From positions 368,897-432,896 of the forward strand of contig MEHQ01000511.1 of the NCBI GenBank assembly GCA_008828725.1: a stretch of DNA of 64,000 bases. The letters are read 5' to 3'. How positions within the stretch are numbered: the stretch's first letter is position 1; each line of letters opens with the position of its first letter. Shown piece after piece: positions 42,201 to 43,719 of this stretch. The position numbers were made by a program, and so were the translations under genes. Source of the stretch: Saccharina japonica (Eukaryota > Sar > Phaeophyceae > Laminariales > Laminariaceae). The notes under the pieces were generated by a model. The model made no database searches and was not told the DNA's origin. It worked only from the letters and a program-made list of their open reading frames with translations.

Positions 42201-42647
42201 TTCGAGGCGCGGGGGGAGAGCGGCGGGGGCGGGTAGCATTATCAAAATACATAGCCTCCGTTCATGGAAACCCTCCATTGCATCTTCTCTTCGGATGGGG
42301 TTTTTTCTCTTGCAATCTGTGGGCGAAATGGTGTGTGCGCGGTAAAGTTAAAGCTGTGCATCCTATCGACCTATTGTCTGATAAAAGACTTGTTCCTCTT
42401 TTTGACATCCGACACGCGCTTGTTTGTCTCTCGCTGCCCTGTACATGCATACACGCAAAAACAAAAATGGGCCCGGTTGAAAATACGCGGCGTACGTATC
42501 ATACGCGCGTTATATCACACGGACGGAACCAAAATATCGACTTTAAAGTCCGAGTACAAAATGATGAAGGAGCCCGCCAGCGATTCCAACGCGGAAGAAA
42601 CACCAACGGATCTGGCGTCAAGGCTAAGGCAAGACAAAAACAAATAG
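288..42647 (+). CDS. Large 30-exon leucine-rich repeat protein gene with a WW-like motif (5' incomplete)
   Basis: Exons threaded by frame and GT-AG sites: 288-344, 653-730, 1115-2122, 2765-2916, 3417-3619, 5126-5269, 6323-6476, 8057-8133, 11504-11601, 12918-13019, 14987-15119, 15796-15870, 18190-18333, 19812-19946, 21337-21441, 22704-22862, 23265-23349, 26281-26402, 26976-27173, 29898-30046, 31104-31206, 32662-32745, 33000-33140, 34507-34689, 36412-36612, 37489-37608, 39235-39396, 40667-40822, 41345-41452, 42549-42647. About 1,577 residues are visible. Two LRR blocks (about residues 400-800 and 854-1110) show the L-x-x-L-x-L-x-x-N-x-L-x-x-L-P pattern; each ends with an N-P-x-x-x-P-P-x-E-L-L cap. 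A WW-like motif interrupts block 1. The last 450 residues are charged and probably helical. No signal peptide or membrane segment is seen, so an intracellular scaffold is likely (inference). The start codon lies upstream of the window. One junction (exon 5 to 6) is off by one base. Confidence 0.85.
653..730 (+). CDS. Exon 2 of the LRR gene
   Basis: Acceptor CGGTACAG, donor AAAAG/GTGGGT, 78 nt, phase 0 at both ends. It encodes 26 residues (DKPEQRAG to LTCSEK). The frame is shared with the long exon 3, which argues that the apparent 528-codon ORF across 542-2128 is really two exons with a T-rich intron (731-1114) that happens to stay open. Confidence 0.6.
1115..2122 (+). CDS. Exon 3 of the LRR gene: low-complexity N-terminal region
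   Basis: The longest exon (1,008 nt, 336 codons, phase 0/0). It is GC-rich and encodes a Gly/Ser/Arg/Glu-rich, probably disordered region. A motif of the form RQLSASSGFGLQLL occurs twice (about 1500-1540 and 1578-1619), a small internal duplication. The end of the exon becomes more ordered (DVAFVLRKLY and MPTDLFNTLTLQLGTLSK) and leads into the LRR domain. The donor is AAG/GTTTGAG. Confidence 0.75.
2214..2316. repeat. Short tandem duplication in intron 3
   Basis: Two ~48-bp units built on ACGACGGT..TCACG..CCCCAGC..TTTTGA. Each carries a CCCCAG that resembles an acceptor. Confidence 0.5.
2765..2916 (+). CDS. Exon 4: start of LRR block 1
   Basis: Acceptor TTTCCAG after a C-rich tract, donor TTAA/GTGAGA. 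Encodes VNMPRNSLELLVSLRNPNF and then the first clear LRR (VTEINLSGNKLRELPEEA). It ends in phase 2, and the split AA-G codon gives the Lys that begins exon 5, so the LRR continues across the intron. Confidence 0.85.
2946..3034. repeat. 27-bp tandem repeat
   Basis: About four copies of ATGGTTGGTTATTGCGAATC-type units in intron 4. Confidence 0.85.
3417..3619 (+). CDS. Exon 5: three LRRs
   Basis: Encodes consecutive repeats TLRLDNNRLSGLPQGLLEL, TSLGLRHNNFSNLPYRFGDL and a third ending LKTLPPTMASLSK. The acceptor is ACGGCAAG. The apparent donor (AAAGG/GTGTTT at 3620) leaves one base over, but exon 6 needs phase 0. A two-G instead of three-G run at 3618-3620, or an unseen microexon, would repair the join. 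Confidence 0.85.
3949..4246. repeat. ~20-bp tandem repeat (TTGTTTAAGTCATACTCGGG)
   Basis: Roughly a dozen units with small variation in intron 5, interrupted at about 3990-4075 by unique sequence. Confidence 0.9.
4900..5012. mobile_element. MITE family M1 (TA-flanked, palindromic)
   Basis: Starts TATTACGAGGGGCC, carries TAAATAGGACC near the left end and GTAGGTCCTATTTACTA near the right end, and ends CCCCGTAAATA. Terminal inverted repeats and a TA border are as expected for a Tc1/mariner-type MITE. Confidence 0.8.
5126..5269 (+). CDS. Exon 6: LRR and Pro/Lys-rich linker
   Basis: Acceptor CGACACAG, donor AAGGAG/GTACGC, 48 codons in phase 0. Begins GLLTSLKHLKLDGNNMPHL, an LRR, and then leaves the repeat pattern with IPPPFKNPNSK and a tryptophan- and lysine-rich stretch ending NREKKKE. 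The change marks the start of an insertion in LRR block 1. Confidence 0.85.
6074..6295. repeat. Second copy of the 1-219 segment, directly upstream of exon 7
   Basis: Same sequence as 1-203 apart from the length of the C run. It sits immediately upstream of exon 7, whereas copy 1 sits upstream of exon 1. Confidence 0.9.
6323..6476 (+). CDS. Exon 7: Ser-rich linker
   Basis: 154 nt from acceptor GAAAAAG to donor CGAGAG/GTTTGG. Phase 0 in and phase 1 out, exactly as needed to join exons 6 and 8. It encodes about 51 residues rich in Ser, Thr, Ala and Asn (GDPTSSSAERSSTASVSANS). The acceptor lies in what looks like the head of a dispersed repeat, so the exon edge may be transposon-derived. A diverged copy of its first ~27 nt sits at about 6191-6222. 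Confidence 0.65.
6463..6500. repeat. Direct repeat flanking the family A insertion, left copy
   Basis: GCTAGCATCGAGAGGTTTGG, which includes the exon 7 donor, recurs at 7152-7190 on the other side of the family A element. Confidence 0.8.
6504..7078 (-). mobile_element. Poly-C family A, near full-length copy, reverse orientation
   Basis: Read on the minus strand it runs from an AT palindrome (ATAAATATATCATATATTTA), through a ~500-bp body, to GAAAATGGAGTACACCCC. A second truncated head lies at 6504-6552. The body matches 34944-35458 throughout. No coding capacity was seen. Confidence 0.8.
7152..7190. repeat. Direct repeat flanking the family A insertion, right copy
   Basis: Copy of 6463-6500 with one extra G. 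The bases before it (7128-7151) are also a diverged match to exon 7 (6440-6462). Confidence 0.8.
7508..7612. mobile_element. MITE M1
   Basis: CGGGGGACCATAGTAAACAG to ATGCTCCCTCGTAAATA; lies within duplication copy 1. Confidence 0.85.
8057..8133 (+). CDS. Exon 8, copy 1: WW-like motif
   Basis: Acceptor GCCCAG, donor ACG/GTGAGA, 77 nt. With one base carried from exon 7 it reads GIYEWEAALNASAGKVYYVN and then NVNFGT. The W-E, the G-K-V-Y-Y-V-N core and a downstream T match a WW domain. The second conserved Trp is missing and a Pro-containing stretch follows in exon 9, so this is called WW-like only. It ends in phase 0 and joins exon 9. An identical second copy lies at 9177-9253. Confidence 0.75.
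8628..8732. mobile_element. MITE M1
   Basis: The same element carried in duplication copy 2. Confidence 0.85.
9177..9253 (+). CDS. Exon 8, copy 2: duplicated WW-like exon
   Basis: Exact copy of 8057-8133 inside the 1,120-bp tandem duplication, with the same acceptor and donor. The exon is 77 nt, not a multiple of three, and exon 8 ends in phase 0. Including both copies would therefore shift the second copy out of its WW frame and meet a TAA after 8 codons. Only one copy can be used per in-frame transcript. Confidence 0.6.
9485..9747 (+). mobile_element. Poly-C family A, internally deleted copy
   Basis: Begins with the AT palindrome and GGTTGGGTTGGCG, follows the family for ~240 bp and then jumps to TTACACCCCCC, missing the 3' half of the body. 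Confidence 0.75.
9755..9905. repeat. GATCTG-rich dispersed repeat (family F)
   Basis: GATGATCTAGATCATGAGC, GGATCTGTGTC and CAGATCCAACACA match parts of 16640-16790, 23620-23830, 31960-32220 and 57540-57685. Confidence 0.5.
9905..10015. mobile_element. MITE M1
   Basis: GCGGGGGACCATAGTTAATA to TAGCCCACCCCGTAATA. Confidence 0.85.
10215..10690. mobile_element. Dispersed element family E, copy 1
   Basis: Shares TTTCGTTGTATGTGCCCCC, a TGGTTTGGGG core, one GTTATCACACGGGG palindrome and the end GAGTGATCAATGTTGAAGC with 20325-21150. Confidence 0.65.
11025..11107. mobile_element. Palindromic MITE family H
   Basis: CCAATGTGGCCGGAAATATA and its inverted partner TTATAATAACGTCCAGATTG flank a ~45-bp core. 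The terminal pattern resembles plant Stowaway elements (inference). Confidence 0.6.
11504..11601 (+). CDS. Exon 9: LRR
   Basis: Acceptor AAACAG, donor AGCAG/GTGCGA. Phase 0 in, two bases out. Encodes APAMPTCMDRLGDMSNL followed by VTLKLSQNKLRSLPS, which resumes the LRR block after the WW-like insertion. Confidence 0.88.
12053..12102. repeat. 25-bp direct repeat
   Basis: GTCAAAATTAATGAAATGAA occurs twice directly before an M1 element. Confidence 0.8.
12104..12216. mobile_element. MITE M1
   Basis: Diverged copy: TTGCGACAGACCCTATTAAA to CGGTCCCTCGCAAATA. Confidence 0.7.
12430..12598 (+). mobile_element. Poly-C family B
   Basis: GGAACGGTGCTCCGCCTCGG, GGGATGCGTGG, a ~68-bp insert, GGTCAATGGTCAAAAGACTA and an AAATGAGTACGCCCCC end. 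Confidence 0.7.
12650..12884 (+). mobile_element. Poly-C family A, 3' part
   Basis: CATATGCAAG.., GCAGCTCACCCTTCATGC, GTCGGTGAAAACCC and GACTACGGCCATGCATGAC, ending GAGTACACCCCCG with an interrupted C run. Confidence 0.8.
12918..13019 (+). CDS. Exon 10: LRR
   Basis: The split codon with exon 9 gives Ser, so the junction reads LRSLPSSICSCHNMEVLEAN, a perfect continuation of the LRR consensus. It continues DNYLERLPAKLGEMKRLKVL to the donor TACG/GTAAGG. Phase 2 out. Confidence 0.88.
13080..13452. mobile_element. MITE M1 split by a nested element
   Basis: The left half (GGGGGGGCATAGGAACTACT) and right half (CCGTAGGTCGTATTTACTA to CCCCTGTAATA) are separated by ~250 bp of family G. Confidence 0.75.
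13144..13393. mobile_element. TIR element family G, nested in M1
   Basis: ACGCGTGCTACGGTAGAGGT at the left is mirrored by ACCTCTATCGTAGCATGCGT at the right. Relatives lie at 38621, 49255 and 49720. Confidence 0.75.
13590..14296. repeat. ~700-bp satellite of TGACTATTAC/TGACTATTAG decamers
   Basis: Dozens of variants of TGACTATTACTGACTATTAG, with TACGTA interspersions, in intron 10. Confidence 0.95.
14522..14602. repeat. Short array of ACTTACTAATAGTA units
   Basis: Four to five ~18-bp units, related in sequence to the adjacent satellite. Confidence 0.7.
14686..14825. repeat. ~45-bp repeats (AGCCGTCAAGTCCTCGCCAC)
   Basis: Three to four diverged copies of AGYCGTCAAGYCCTCKCCA upstream of exon 11. 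Confidence 0.6.
14987..15119 (+). CDS. Exon 11: two LRRs
   Basis: Acceptor CGCCACAG, donor AAAAAG/GTACTG. The split CG-G codon gives Arg. Reads LDVNCLSDLPGSMVHLESL and LCLTSNFFAIFPEFAMKMS, ending GLKK. Phase 0 out. Confidence 0.88.
15295..15560. repeat. ~120-bp tandem duplication with GTTGGC runs
   Basis: Two copies of GGATYCTCGWATCCAAACGG followed by GTGGGTATG, each next to GTTGGCGTTGGCGTCGTCG-type runs. Confidence 0.85.
15796..15870 (+). CDS. Exon 12: LRR
   Basis: Acceptor GCTGCAG, donor CTCCAG/GTGCGA, 25 codons: LLLGNNQLKKLPYSVGFLSS and LETLQ. The intron falls between repeats in phase 0. Confidence 0.88.
16450..16630. repeat. TGATCTGTAT decamer array
   Basis: About 18 units of TGATCTGTAT/TGATATGTAT. 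The array passes into GATCTG-rich family F sequence to about 16790. Confidence 0.95.
16800..16884. mobile_element. Palindromic MITE family H
   Basis: TACCACTCTGGACGAAAATA and the inverted partner TTACATTTCCACCCACAGTG. Confidence 0.65.
16877..17022. repeat. Tandem duplication (GGTTACCAGTTGCCAGGTAA)
   Basis: Two ~70-bp units sharing CCAGGTAACCGTTCAAGAAA and GCGGTAACTCAA. GGTTACC and GGTAACC make it locally palindromic. Confidence 0.85.
17810..18060 (+). mobile_element. Poly-C family A (3' part) plus a second truncated end
   Basis: TTCTTAGTAGGATGCAGCTC through GACTACGGCCATGTACCACC to a C run at 17998-18009, then another partial end (GGGTCTATGGTCCTACGACT). Confidence 0.75.
18070..18153 (+). mobile_element. 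Poly-C family B, compact copy
   Basis: GCTCCGTCTCGAAAGGGATG, CGTGGTCAATGGTCAAATGA, CTAAGGCAGGCAACAAATGA, GTAC and a C run. This is the clearest statement of the family. Confidence 0.8.
18190..18333 (+). CDS. Exon 13: C-terminal cap of LRR block 1
   Basis: Acceptor GCGCCAG, donor ATACAG/GTGAAA, 48 codons. Starts LYNNPLADPPAELLLMGMET, the usual closing motif of intracellular LRR blocks (N-P-x-x-x-P-P-x-E-L-L), followed by a basic stretch (WECRRRHFAQVRG). The acceptor follows a dispersed-repeat C run. Confidence 0.85.
18735..19121. mobile_element. TIR element family K with a (GGGTC)n core
   Basis: Left end CAGGTCTGCTCGCGGGTCAG, right end inverse CAGGGCTCGTCACGG. Between them is ~260 bp of GGGTC/GGACC units. 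A sister copy is at 39819-40096. Confidence 0.65.
19598..19794. repeat. AAC/ACC trinucleotide repeat
   Basis: About 65 triplets directly upstream of the exon 14 acceptor. Confidence 0.98.
19812..19946 (+). CDS. Exon 14: linker between LRR blocks
   Basis: Acceptor ACGGCAG directly after a 200-bp CAA/CAC repeat, donor GAGGAG/GTGAGA that runs into a GA microsatellite. 45 codons, phase 0/0: EEKLELQPEFDRKLSRCIK then KTGELNFMMEGLTHFPMGVF. It introduces the second LRR block. Confidence 0.85.
19947..20095. repeat. GA-rich microsatellite
   Basis: Runs on from the exon 14 donor (GAGGAG/GTGAGAGAAAGAGAG), so the array may have grown from the donor sequence. Confidence 0.95.
20325..21150. mobile_element. 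Dispersed element family E, copy 2, with expanded palindromic core
   Basis: Flanks match 10215-10690: TTTCGTTGTGTGTGCCCCC on the left and GAGTGATCAATGTTGAAAC on the right. The centre is expanded into the 20420-20910 array. Confidence 0.6.
20420..20910. repeat. ~33-bp palindromic tandem repeat
   Basis: About 14 units of TGTTATGTTATCACCCGTGT followed by GATACGGTAGGC. Each contains a TATCAC-NN-GTGATA inverted repeat, and alternate units differ (ACCGGG versus CCGTGT). Confidence 0.95.
21213..21283. repeat. AAAAT and AAC microsatellites
   Basis: AATAAAATAAAATAAAATAA followed by about 14 AAC triplets, upstream of exon 15. Confidence 0.95.
21337..21441 (+). CDS. Exon 15: first repeat of LRR block 2
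   Basis: Acceptor GTCATCAG, donor CATTCG/GTGAGG, 35 codons, phase 0/0: IGRKLKSLRLDSNDFSNATV followed by VFRHTWQDLGKTTHS. Confidence 0.82.
21481..21733 (+). mobile_element. Poly-C family A, 3' part
   Basis: ATTCATTGAAGCTGTAATCC to GCATGAAAATGAAGTACCCC, with a ~25-nt C run broken by single G. Confidence 0.85.
22078..22195. mobile_element. MITE M1
   Basis: ATTCCGGGGGACCATAGTAA to TACTATGGCCCTCCGTAATA, in the opposite internal orientation to most copies. Confidence 0.85.
22415..22515 (+). repeat. Dispersed family I (conserved ORF-like motif)
   Basis: GCGCGATCGAAGTATTACAC, then ATGAGCTTCGACGAAATCCT, which reads MSFDEILELTAV. Relatives at 45345 (minus), 47385 and 54948. Confidence 0.6.
22704..22862 (+). 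CDS. Exon 16: two LRRs
   Basis: Acceptor GTCGCAG, donor TTGGAG/GTATGT, 53 codons, phase 0/0. Contains LLVLSLKSCKLRRLSDDVAD and LRELYLESNLILNLPEAFTR. Confidence 0.9.
22970..23281. repeat. ~135-bp tandem repeat of the exon 17 acceptor region
   Basis: TGTAAGATATTGTACAG (22991), CGTAAGATCTTGGTACAG (23128) and the real TGTAAG/ATCTTGGACATG (23259). The shared upstream context is TCTTACYTTACG and GTCACAMTGAAAC. Confidence 0.75.
23265..23349 (+). CDS. Exon 17: LRR
   Basis: Acceptor GGTGTAAG, donor TGGATG/GTGAGA. Reads ILDMKKNRLQDCPDRVGTLS then RLKRLELDG, with the Gly split. Two degenerate copies of the acceptor region lie 135 and 271 bp upstream. Confidence 0.88.
23405..23615. repeat. AGATAGATCATCTAC array
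   Basis: About 14 units of ~15 bp, each containing the palindromic GATC, followed by a family F segment to ~23830. Confidence 0.9.
24172..24759. mobile_element. 572-bp TIR transposon with a perfect 8-bp target site duplication
   Basis: The element 24180-24751 has ends TAAGCCCTGACCCATTTGGT and (inverted) TAGGCCCTGACCCATTTGGT. GCGGCTTT flanks it on both sides (24172-24179, 24752-24759). An 8-bp duplication fits the hAT superfamily. It is non-autonomous: no transposase reading frame is visible. Confidence 0.85.
25285..25890. repeat. Inverted and direct copies of a ~70-bp segment
   Basis: CGATAAATCGAGCGCTGAAC with ACCGCACCCCTGTGCGATAA occurs at 25560 and 25825 and inverted at 25290-25345; a partial copy is at 25453. 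Probably remains of a foldback element. Confidence 0.7.
26281..26402 (+). CDS. Exon 18: two LRRs
   Basis: Acceptor ATCGGCAG, donor CTGAAG/GTGAGA. The split Gly restores LELDGNRLELLPPSLSQL; then LTLSSNHVYRLPEEMVGMEK. The upstream intron is nearly 3 kb and contains an 8-bp-TSD transposon. Confidence 0.9.
26777..27005. repeat. Three copies of the exon 19 acceptor region
   Basis: TCGAATCGTTTTTTGTTGTT and a CAG followed by ATGGTTGACC..AACGGTAAACA occur twice before the true CAG/ATGCTCGACGTCAACGGTAA. Confidence 0.85.
26976..27173 (+). CDS. Exon 19: three LRRs
   Basis: Acceptor TTACAG, donor ATCGAG/GTCAGT, 66 codons, phase 0/0. Contains MLDVNGNMLTQLPAGFGSL, LKLSYNRLETLRPGVF and LWLSNNNLLQLPDSLIE. 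Two degenerate copies of the acceptor and first codons lie just upstream. Confidence 0.9.
27331..27600. mobile_element. 270-bp TIR element
   Basis: CATACATCGTACCAGA..TAAAGTACCAAATATA on the left is mirrored by TATATTTGGTACTTTATCTG..CGATTTATG on the right. The core holds TTAGGGTTAGGGTTGGG. Confidence 0.75.
28054..28200. mobile_element. MITE M1 with a second truncated M1 fused to it
   Basis: ATTACGGAGGACCGTACTAA to ACCGCGGGTCCCTATTAGGA, then another internal segment (ATTGTTAGTAAAAATAGG). Confidence 0.7.
28722..28800 (+). repeat. Dispersed family C
   Basis: CGCCGAATTCTCTCTATAAC, AACAAACTGCAGATTATCC and CGGTTCCCGATC. Confidence 0.65.
28803..28952. mobile_element. Chimeric MITE M1
   Basis: Repeats the fused arrangement of 28110-28200 and then finishes normally with TACTATGGTCCCCCGTAATA. 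Confidence 0.75.
29115..29232. mobile_element. MITE M1, well conserved
   Basis: GCGGGGGGCCATAGTAAATA, then GGACCAAATGTTGTTAG and, at the right, TACTATGGTCCCCCGTAATA. Close to the family consensus. Confidence 0.9.
29380..29805. repeat. ~24-bp palindromic minisatellite (AGCAATGGAAGCTTCCATGT)
   Basis: About 17 units. GGAAGCTTCC makes each unit a perfect small hairpin. Lies upstream of exon 20. Confidence 0.95.
29898..30046 (+). CDS. Exon 20: cap of LRR block 2
   Basis: Acceptor CGCACAG, donor AAGAG/GTATTT. LSKVKEVQMDSNPFKSPPPE, then LLAEGLATVMQYLRVRIQRT. The N-P-F-x-x-P-P-P-E-L-L cap matches that of exon 13, so the two LRR blocks may be ancient duplicates. Ends with two bases of a split Arg. 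Confidence 0.88.
30228..30292. repeat. Degenerate copy of the exon 20 donor end
   Basis: CAGGGTGAAAATCGCGCAAC..GACGCCATGCTTGGTCTCGT..AAGAGGGT parallels exon 20 (29996-30050: CGGGTGCGAATCCAGCGCAC..AAGAGGTA). Confidence 0.75.
30430..30515. repeat. (GACC)n microsatellite
   Basis: About 20 tetranucleotides with one GATT interruption. Confidence 0.95.
30885..31092. repeat. (TTGATTGC)n array
   Basis: About 24 units ending 10 nt before the exon 21 acceptor. Confidence 0.95.
31104..31206 (+). CDS. Exon 21: start of helical C-terminal region
   Basis: Acceptor TTACCCAG after a TTGATTGC array, donor GACAAG/GTACGA. Reads GFETHVEALLPEAHGVLKSN then TGYLTPADLDDFDK. Acidic; not a canonical EF-hand. Confidence 0.82.
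31960..32220. repeat. Family F, interrupted by TACG and TATA runs
   Basis: GAACCCTACAATCCGCACGA, TTTTTCTGGGTTGGATCT and AGATCATGATCTGTCCGAGG match 16640-16790. Confidence 0.6.
32448..32531. mobile_element. Palindromic MITE family H, best-preserved ends
   Basis: CCACTCTGACGATCCGAAAA..GTAAGGACC is mirrored by GTCCTTATTTTCCGGATCAG..AGTGG. Confidence 0.8.
32662..32745 (+). CDS. Exon 22
   Basis: Acceptor CCGGCAG, donor TTGAGG/GTAAGC, 28 codons, phase 0/0: ATDRFVNGDFYRHPLSAEDI then LGIVLELR. No family recognised. Confidence 0.82.
32769..32902 (+). mobile_element. Poly-C family A, 3' end
   Basis: GGTGTTAGCAATGTCTGCTG to ATGGATATGAAGTACCCCCC. Confidence 0.85.
33000..33140 (+). CDS. Exon 23
   Basis: Acceptor CTCAAAAG, donor GGCCCG/GTGAGG, 47 codons, phase 0/0: DTRKKEFYECMVAHLMEQVM and FQETLEVFSKHVFCRHAV. 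Probably amphipathic helices. The donor end is duplicated about 190 bp downstream. Confidence 0.82.
33320..33418. repeat. Degenerate copy of the exon 23 donor end
   Basis: GCCAAGGCCCGGCGAGGATG..ATTTACAGATAAAACACGTA..TTCTTGTCAGCTCCTCCATT follows 33129-33225 base by base with ~15% differences. Confidence 0.8.
34467..34505. repeat. G22-A11 homopolymer pair at the exon 24 acceptor
   Basis: A run of 22 G is followed by 11 A and then the AG of the acceptor. No pyrimidine tract is left within 35 nt. Confidence 0.95.
34507..34689 (+). CDS. Exon 24
   Basis: The acceptor AG is reached through a run of 22 G and 11 A instead of a pyrimidine tract; donor GGACCG/GTGTGT. 61 codons, phase 0/0, including VGCFEIALSALFEDTPRNAF and LPRSVFEYSRKALRSALVFL. 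Helical and GC-rich like its neighbours. Confidence 0.8.
34833..34925 (+). mobile_element. Poly-C family A, 3' end
   Basis: GGTGAAAACCCAACGCGCTC to CACAACATGAGTACACCCC; preceded and followed by ATACCACGAATT. Confidence 0.8.
34944..35458 (+). mobile_element. Poly-C family A, full-length copy
   Basis: AT palindrome GATATATTTATAGG, GTTGGGTTGGCATTGG, a ~450-bp body, GCACAATATGAGCCCCCCC. ATACCACGAATT lies on both sides (34932 and 35459). Non-coding by eye, with no TIR. Confidence 0.85.
36310..36364. repeat. (CACCT)n/(CATCT)n microsatellite
   Basis: About 9 pentamers upstream of exon 25. Confidence 0.9.
36412..36612 (+). CDS. Exon 25
   Basis: Acceptor AAAACAAG, donor AAGCAG/GTGCGA, 67 codons, phase 0/0. 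A beta-like stretch (FEDVTFELCECVDAKTGEEV, then GMCVVPGLVVVKIIY) precedes a charged helix (TPEEAERRKVEDREVIEAFE). The last ~40 nt plus donor are repeated as a minisatellite in the following intron. Confidence 0.85.
36613..36970. repeat. ~110-bp tandem repeat derived from the end of exon 25
   Basis: Three diverged copies of the exon end (TTGAGGCTTTCGAGAAG..ATGAAGCAG/GTGCGA) at about 36721, 36818 and 36916, separated by GGGA-rich spacers. Confidence 0.85.
37352..37432 (+). repeat. Dispersed family C
   Basis: CGCCTAATTCTCTCTAGAAC, AACAAACAGCAGATTATTCT and CGGTTCTCGATATCTAA, upstream of exon 26. Confidence 0.65.
37489..37608 (+). CDS. Exon 26
   Basis: Acceptor ATGCGAAG, donor CTTAAG/GTGACG, 40 codons, phase 0/0: VRAWLSTKQGQGRVMEEIKR then LKAAKKLRIGTIDSSTAALK. 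Basic, probably helical. Confidence 0.82.
37930..38020 (-). ncRNA. tRNA-like segment, probably a tRNA-derived SINE head or pseudo-tRNA
   Basis: On the minus strand TATAGCCCAGTTAGTCGG resembles a pol III A box, and GGTTCGATTGC about 70 nt further resembles a B box. The T-stem does not pair (CGCGG against an 8-nt loop), and the acceptor arms do not match. A functional tRNA is therefore unlikely. Confidence 0.3.
38621..38930. mobile_element. TIR element family G
   Basis: GCATGCTACCTTAAGGTAGA..GGTAGAGATGCACC on the left, ACCTCTATCGTAGCACGCGG on the right, and an internal GGGTTAAGGAGC. Confidence 0.7.
39030..39145. repeat. Imperfect hairpin
   Basis: TGTTGGTTATATAGCATAGT..CCACTGGCCTACTGAGT is followed by its inverse ACTCAGTGGGCCAGTG..AACTATGCTATATAACCAAC. 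Arms of ~45 bp meet around CACGCG. Confidence 0.85.
39235..39396 (+). CDS. Exon 27
   Basis: Acceptor TATATAG, donor GCAGAG/GTGAGA, 54 codons, phase 0/0: VTLKLKQELLAFAQQRKVQF, LANAEEAIVLVTEAEREVDD. Coiled-coil-like. The exon end is copied repeatedly in the intron that follows. Confidence 0.85.
39397..39775. repeat. ~60-bp minisatellite derived from the end of exon 27
   Basis: Six to seven units of KATATCCRCGCAGARGTGAG..AGCCGGCAACGTA. The first unit is the exon end itself (GATATCCACGCAGAG/GTGAGA). Confidence 0.85.
39819..40096. mobile_element. TIR element family K with a (GGGTC)n core
   Basis: CAGGGCTCTTCACGGGGTC on the left is mirrored by GACCCGACCAGTGAAGAGCC..CTG on the right. The core is ~20 perfect GGGTC units. 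CTAATTA occurs on both flanks. Confidence 0.8.
40395..40640. repeat. ~68-bp tandem repeat
   Basis: Four units of GCTGCGCTTGGCAGCCTACT..AGCAATGCACCCATTAAGTC upstream of exon 28. Confidence 0.85.
40667..40822 (+). CDS. Exon 28: coiled-coil
   Basis: Acceptor ACCAACAG, donor TTGAAG/GTGAGC, 52 codons, phase 0/0: TAKLELEKTQLQHQLKEKVL, ETLVQLESNLLDKYCYLSFA. Heptad-like spacing of Leu continues the helix of exon 27. Confidence 0.85.
40980..41385. repeat. ~220-bp tandem duplication including the exon 29 acceptor
   Basis: ACAGCGCGG..CTCGYACA, then a C/T-rich tract, TTTTTTACCGTATGTATA and a CTGCAG or CTACAG followed by CGNGGGTGGAGG..GGTATGGACGGA occur twice. The second copy is the real exon. Confidence 0.85.
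41119..41194. mobile_element. Palindromic MITE family H
   Basis: GGACGGAAATGTAAGGACCG and inverse TACCGTATATTTCCGCTAGA..ATGGT. Its left end merges with the exon 29 edge copy. Confidence 0.5.
41345..41452 (+). CDS. Exon 29
   Basis: Acceptor GCCTACAG, donor AACGTG/GTAAGG, 36 codons, phase 0/0: RGWRRPWDGMDGEDFTEWAR then SIDCIAADRHERPENV. A diverged copy of its acceptor and first ~40 nt lies about 250 bp upstream. Confidence 0.78.
41500..41638. mobile_element. MITE M1 with TA expansion
   Basis: TATTACCGGGGACCGTAGTA to CTATGGCCTCCCGTAATA, with a (TA)n insert in the centre. Confidence 0.85.
42121..42232 (-). mobile_element. Poly-C family B, reverse copy
   Basis: A G run of ~22, then CGTACTCGTTTGTTGCTTAC, TTGGTCATTTGACCGTTGAT and TCTCTTTCGAGGCGCG. 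Confidence 0.8.
42549..42647 (+). CDS. Exon 30: probable terminal exon
   Basis: Acceptor CTTTAAAG in phase 0, matching the end of exon 29. 32 codons (SEYKMMKEPASDSNAEETPT then DLASRLRQDKNK) and a TAG at 42645-42647. A short acidic then basic tail is plausible as a C-terminus. No obvious polyadenylation hexamer was found. Confidence 0.6.
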   Translation, partial: SEYKMMKEPASDSNAEETPTDLASRLRQDKNK

Positions 42648-42831
42648 GGAATAAGTTGTTGGCAAAAGCTCAGCGATTGAATGGTTGGTGCACATTATAT
42701 AGTTGATGGCGTATAGGTATACCTACTGCTGCAGGTACATAGGGAGGGAGGGGTGGGCGAAATCAAATAATTCATTACTTCAGCCACTGTAATGTGAACA
42801 AGAGCCACTCAGAAGGGGGACTGCATTACGA

Positions 42832-42912
42832 ACCGAAACGCCTGGTTCTCTCTGGAACAACAAACAACAGATTATTATCGGAAACGGTTCCCGATCTCTG
42901 CTAATCTTCTCT
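42832..42912 (+). repeat. Dispersed family C
   Basis: CGCCTGGTTCTCTCTGGAAC, AACAAACAACAGATTATTAT and CGGTTCCCGATCTCTGC. Confidence 0.65.
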
Positions 42913-43229
42913 CCATTGTTTTCAAGTTATTCAGGTCTGATTGATAGCGCCTTTCCATGGTTTAAGTCATTGGAATGCATTTTCCCTTCTACTGCTGTAT
43001 ACATACAGATGGGGATGGCATGGTTGGGATAAGCGCTGCACATTGATTGTCAGATGGTAAATTAAATAATACAGGAAATTACGTATGATACGTAACTGTC
43101 TTTTTTCAGGGGATAATATAGATCATTTGAAATTTGACGCACACTGGAAACGACAAAATATACGTACATGTTATGTATCTGTCTACAGCAGTATACTGCT
43201 GTATGTGGTACGAGTACGCAAAGTCCGTA

Positions 43230-43470
43230 TTTGTCCATCCACCCCCCTTCTGAGGTCGGGCCTTCCACGCTCACGATGCATCCTTTCGCCTTGTGAAATA
43301 CAATGCACAGCTTTCCACCTCGGGGCGCGCTTTCCATGCTTACGATGCGCAGTTTCACCTTGTGACTTAAGACGCATTTTTTTCACCTTGTGCCGAGCCT
43401 TTCGTGCATAAGATGAACATTTTTCGTTTTGTCGCGCGCCTTCCATGCTTACGATGCATACGTTTCGCCG
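43230..43470. repeat. Degenerate ~57-bp tandem repeat
   Basis: Four units around CCTTCCATGCTTACGATGC and TTTCRCCTTGTG. Confidence 0.75.
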
Positions 43471-43719
43471 TGCAGTAGTAGCTCCAAACCTTTCTGATAA
43501 TCCTCCCTTGATAAGCTCTACAGAAAAGTGTACTTAAGCCGAACAAACCGACTTTTTTTGTCGAAAAATGCATTCTAAACCCGATACATATTCCCTTGGG
43601 GCTGCGTGGCATACAAGTCTCTAACTGGAATAAGCTTGAAAATATATACCTATGATCTAACGATGATATTAGGAAGCTATTGATAGCTCCTCAGGGTGGT
43701 GGGCTTATATTATCGAAGC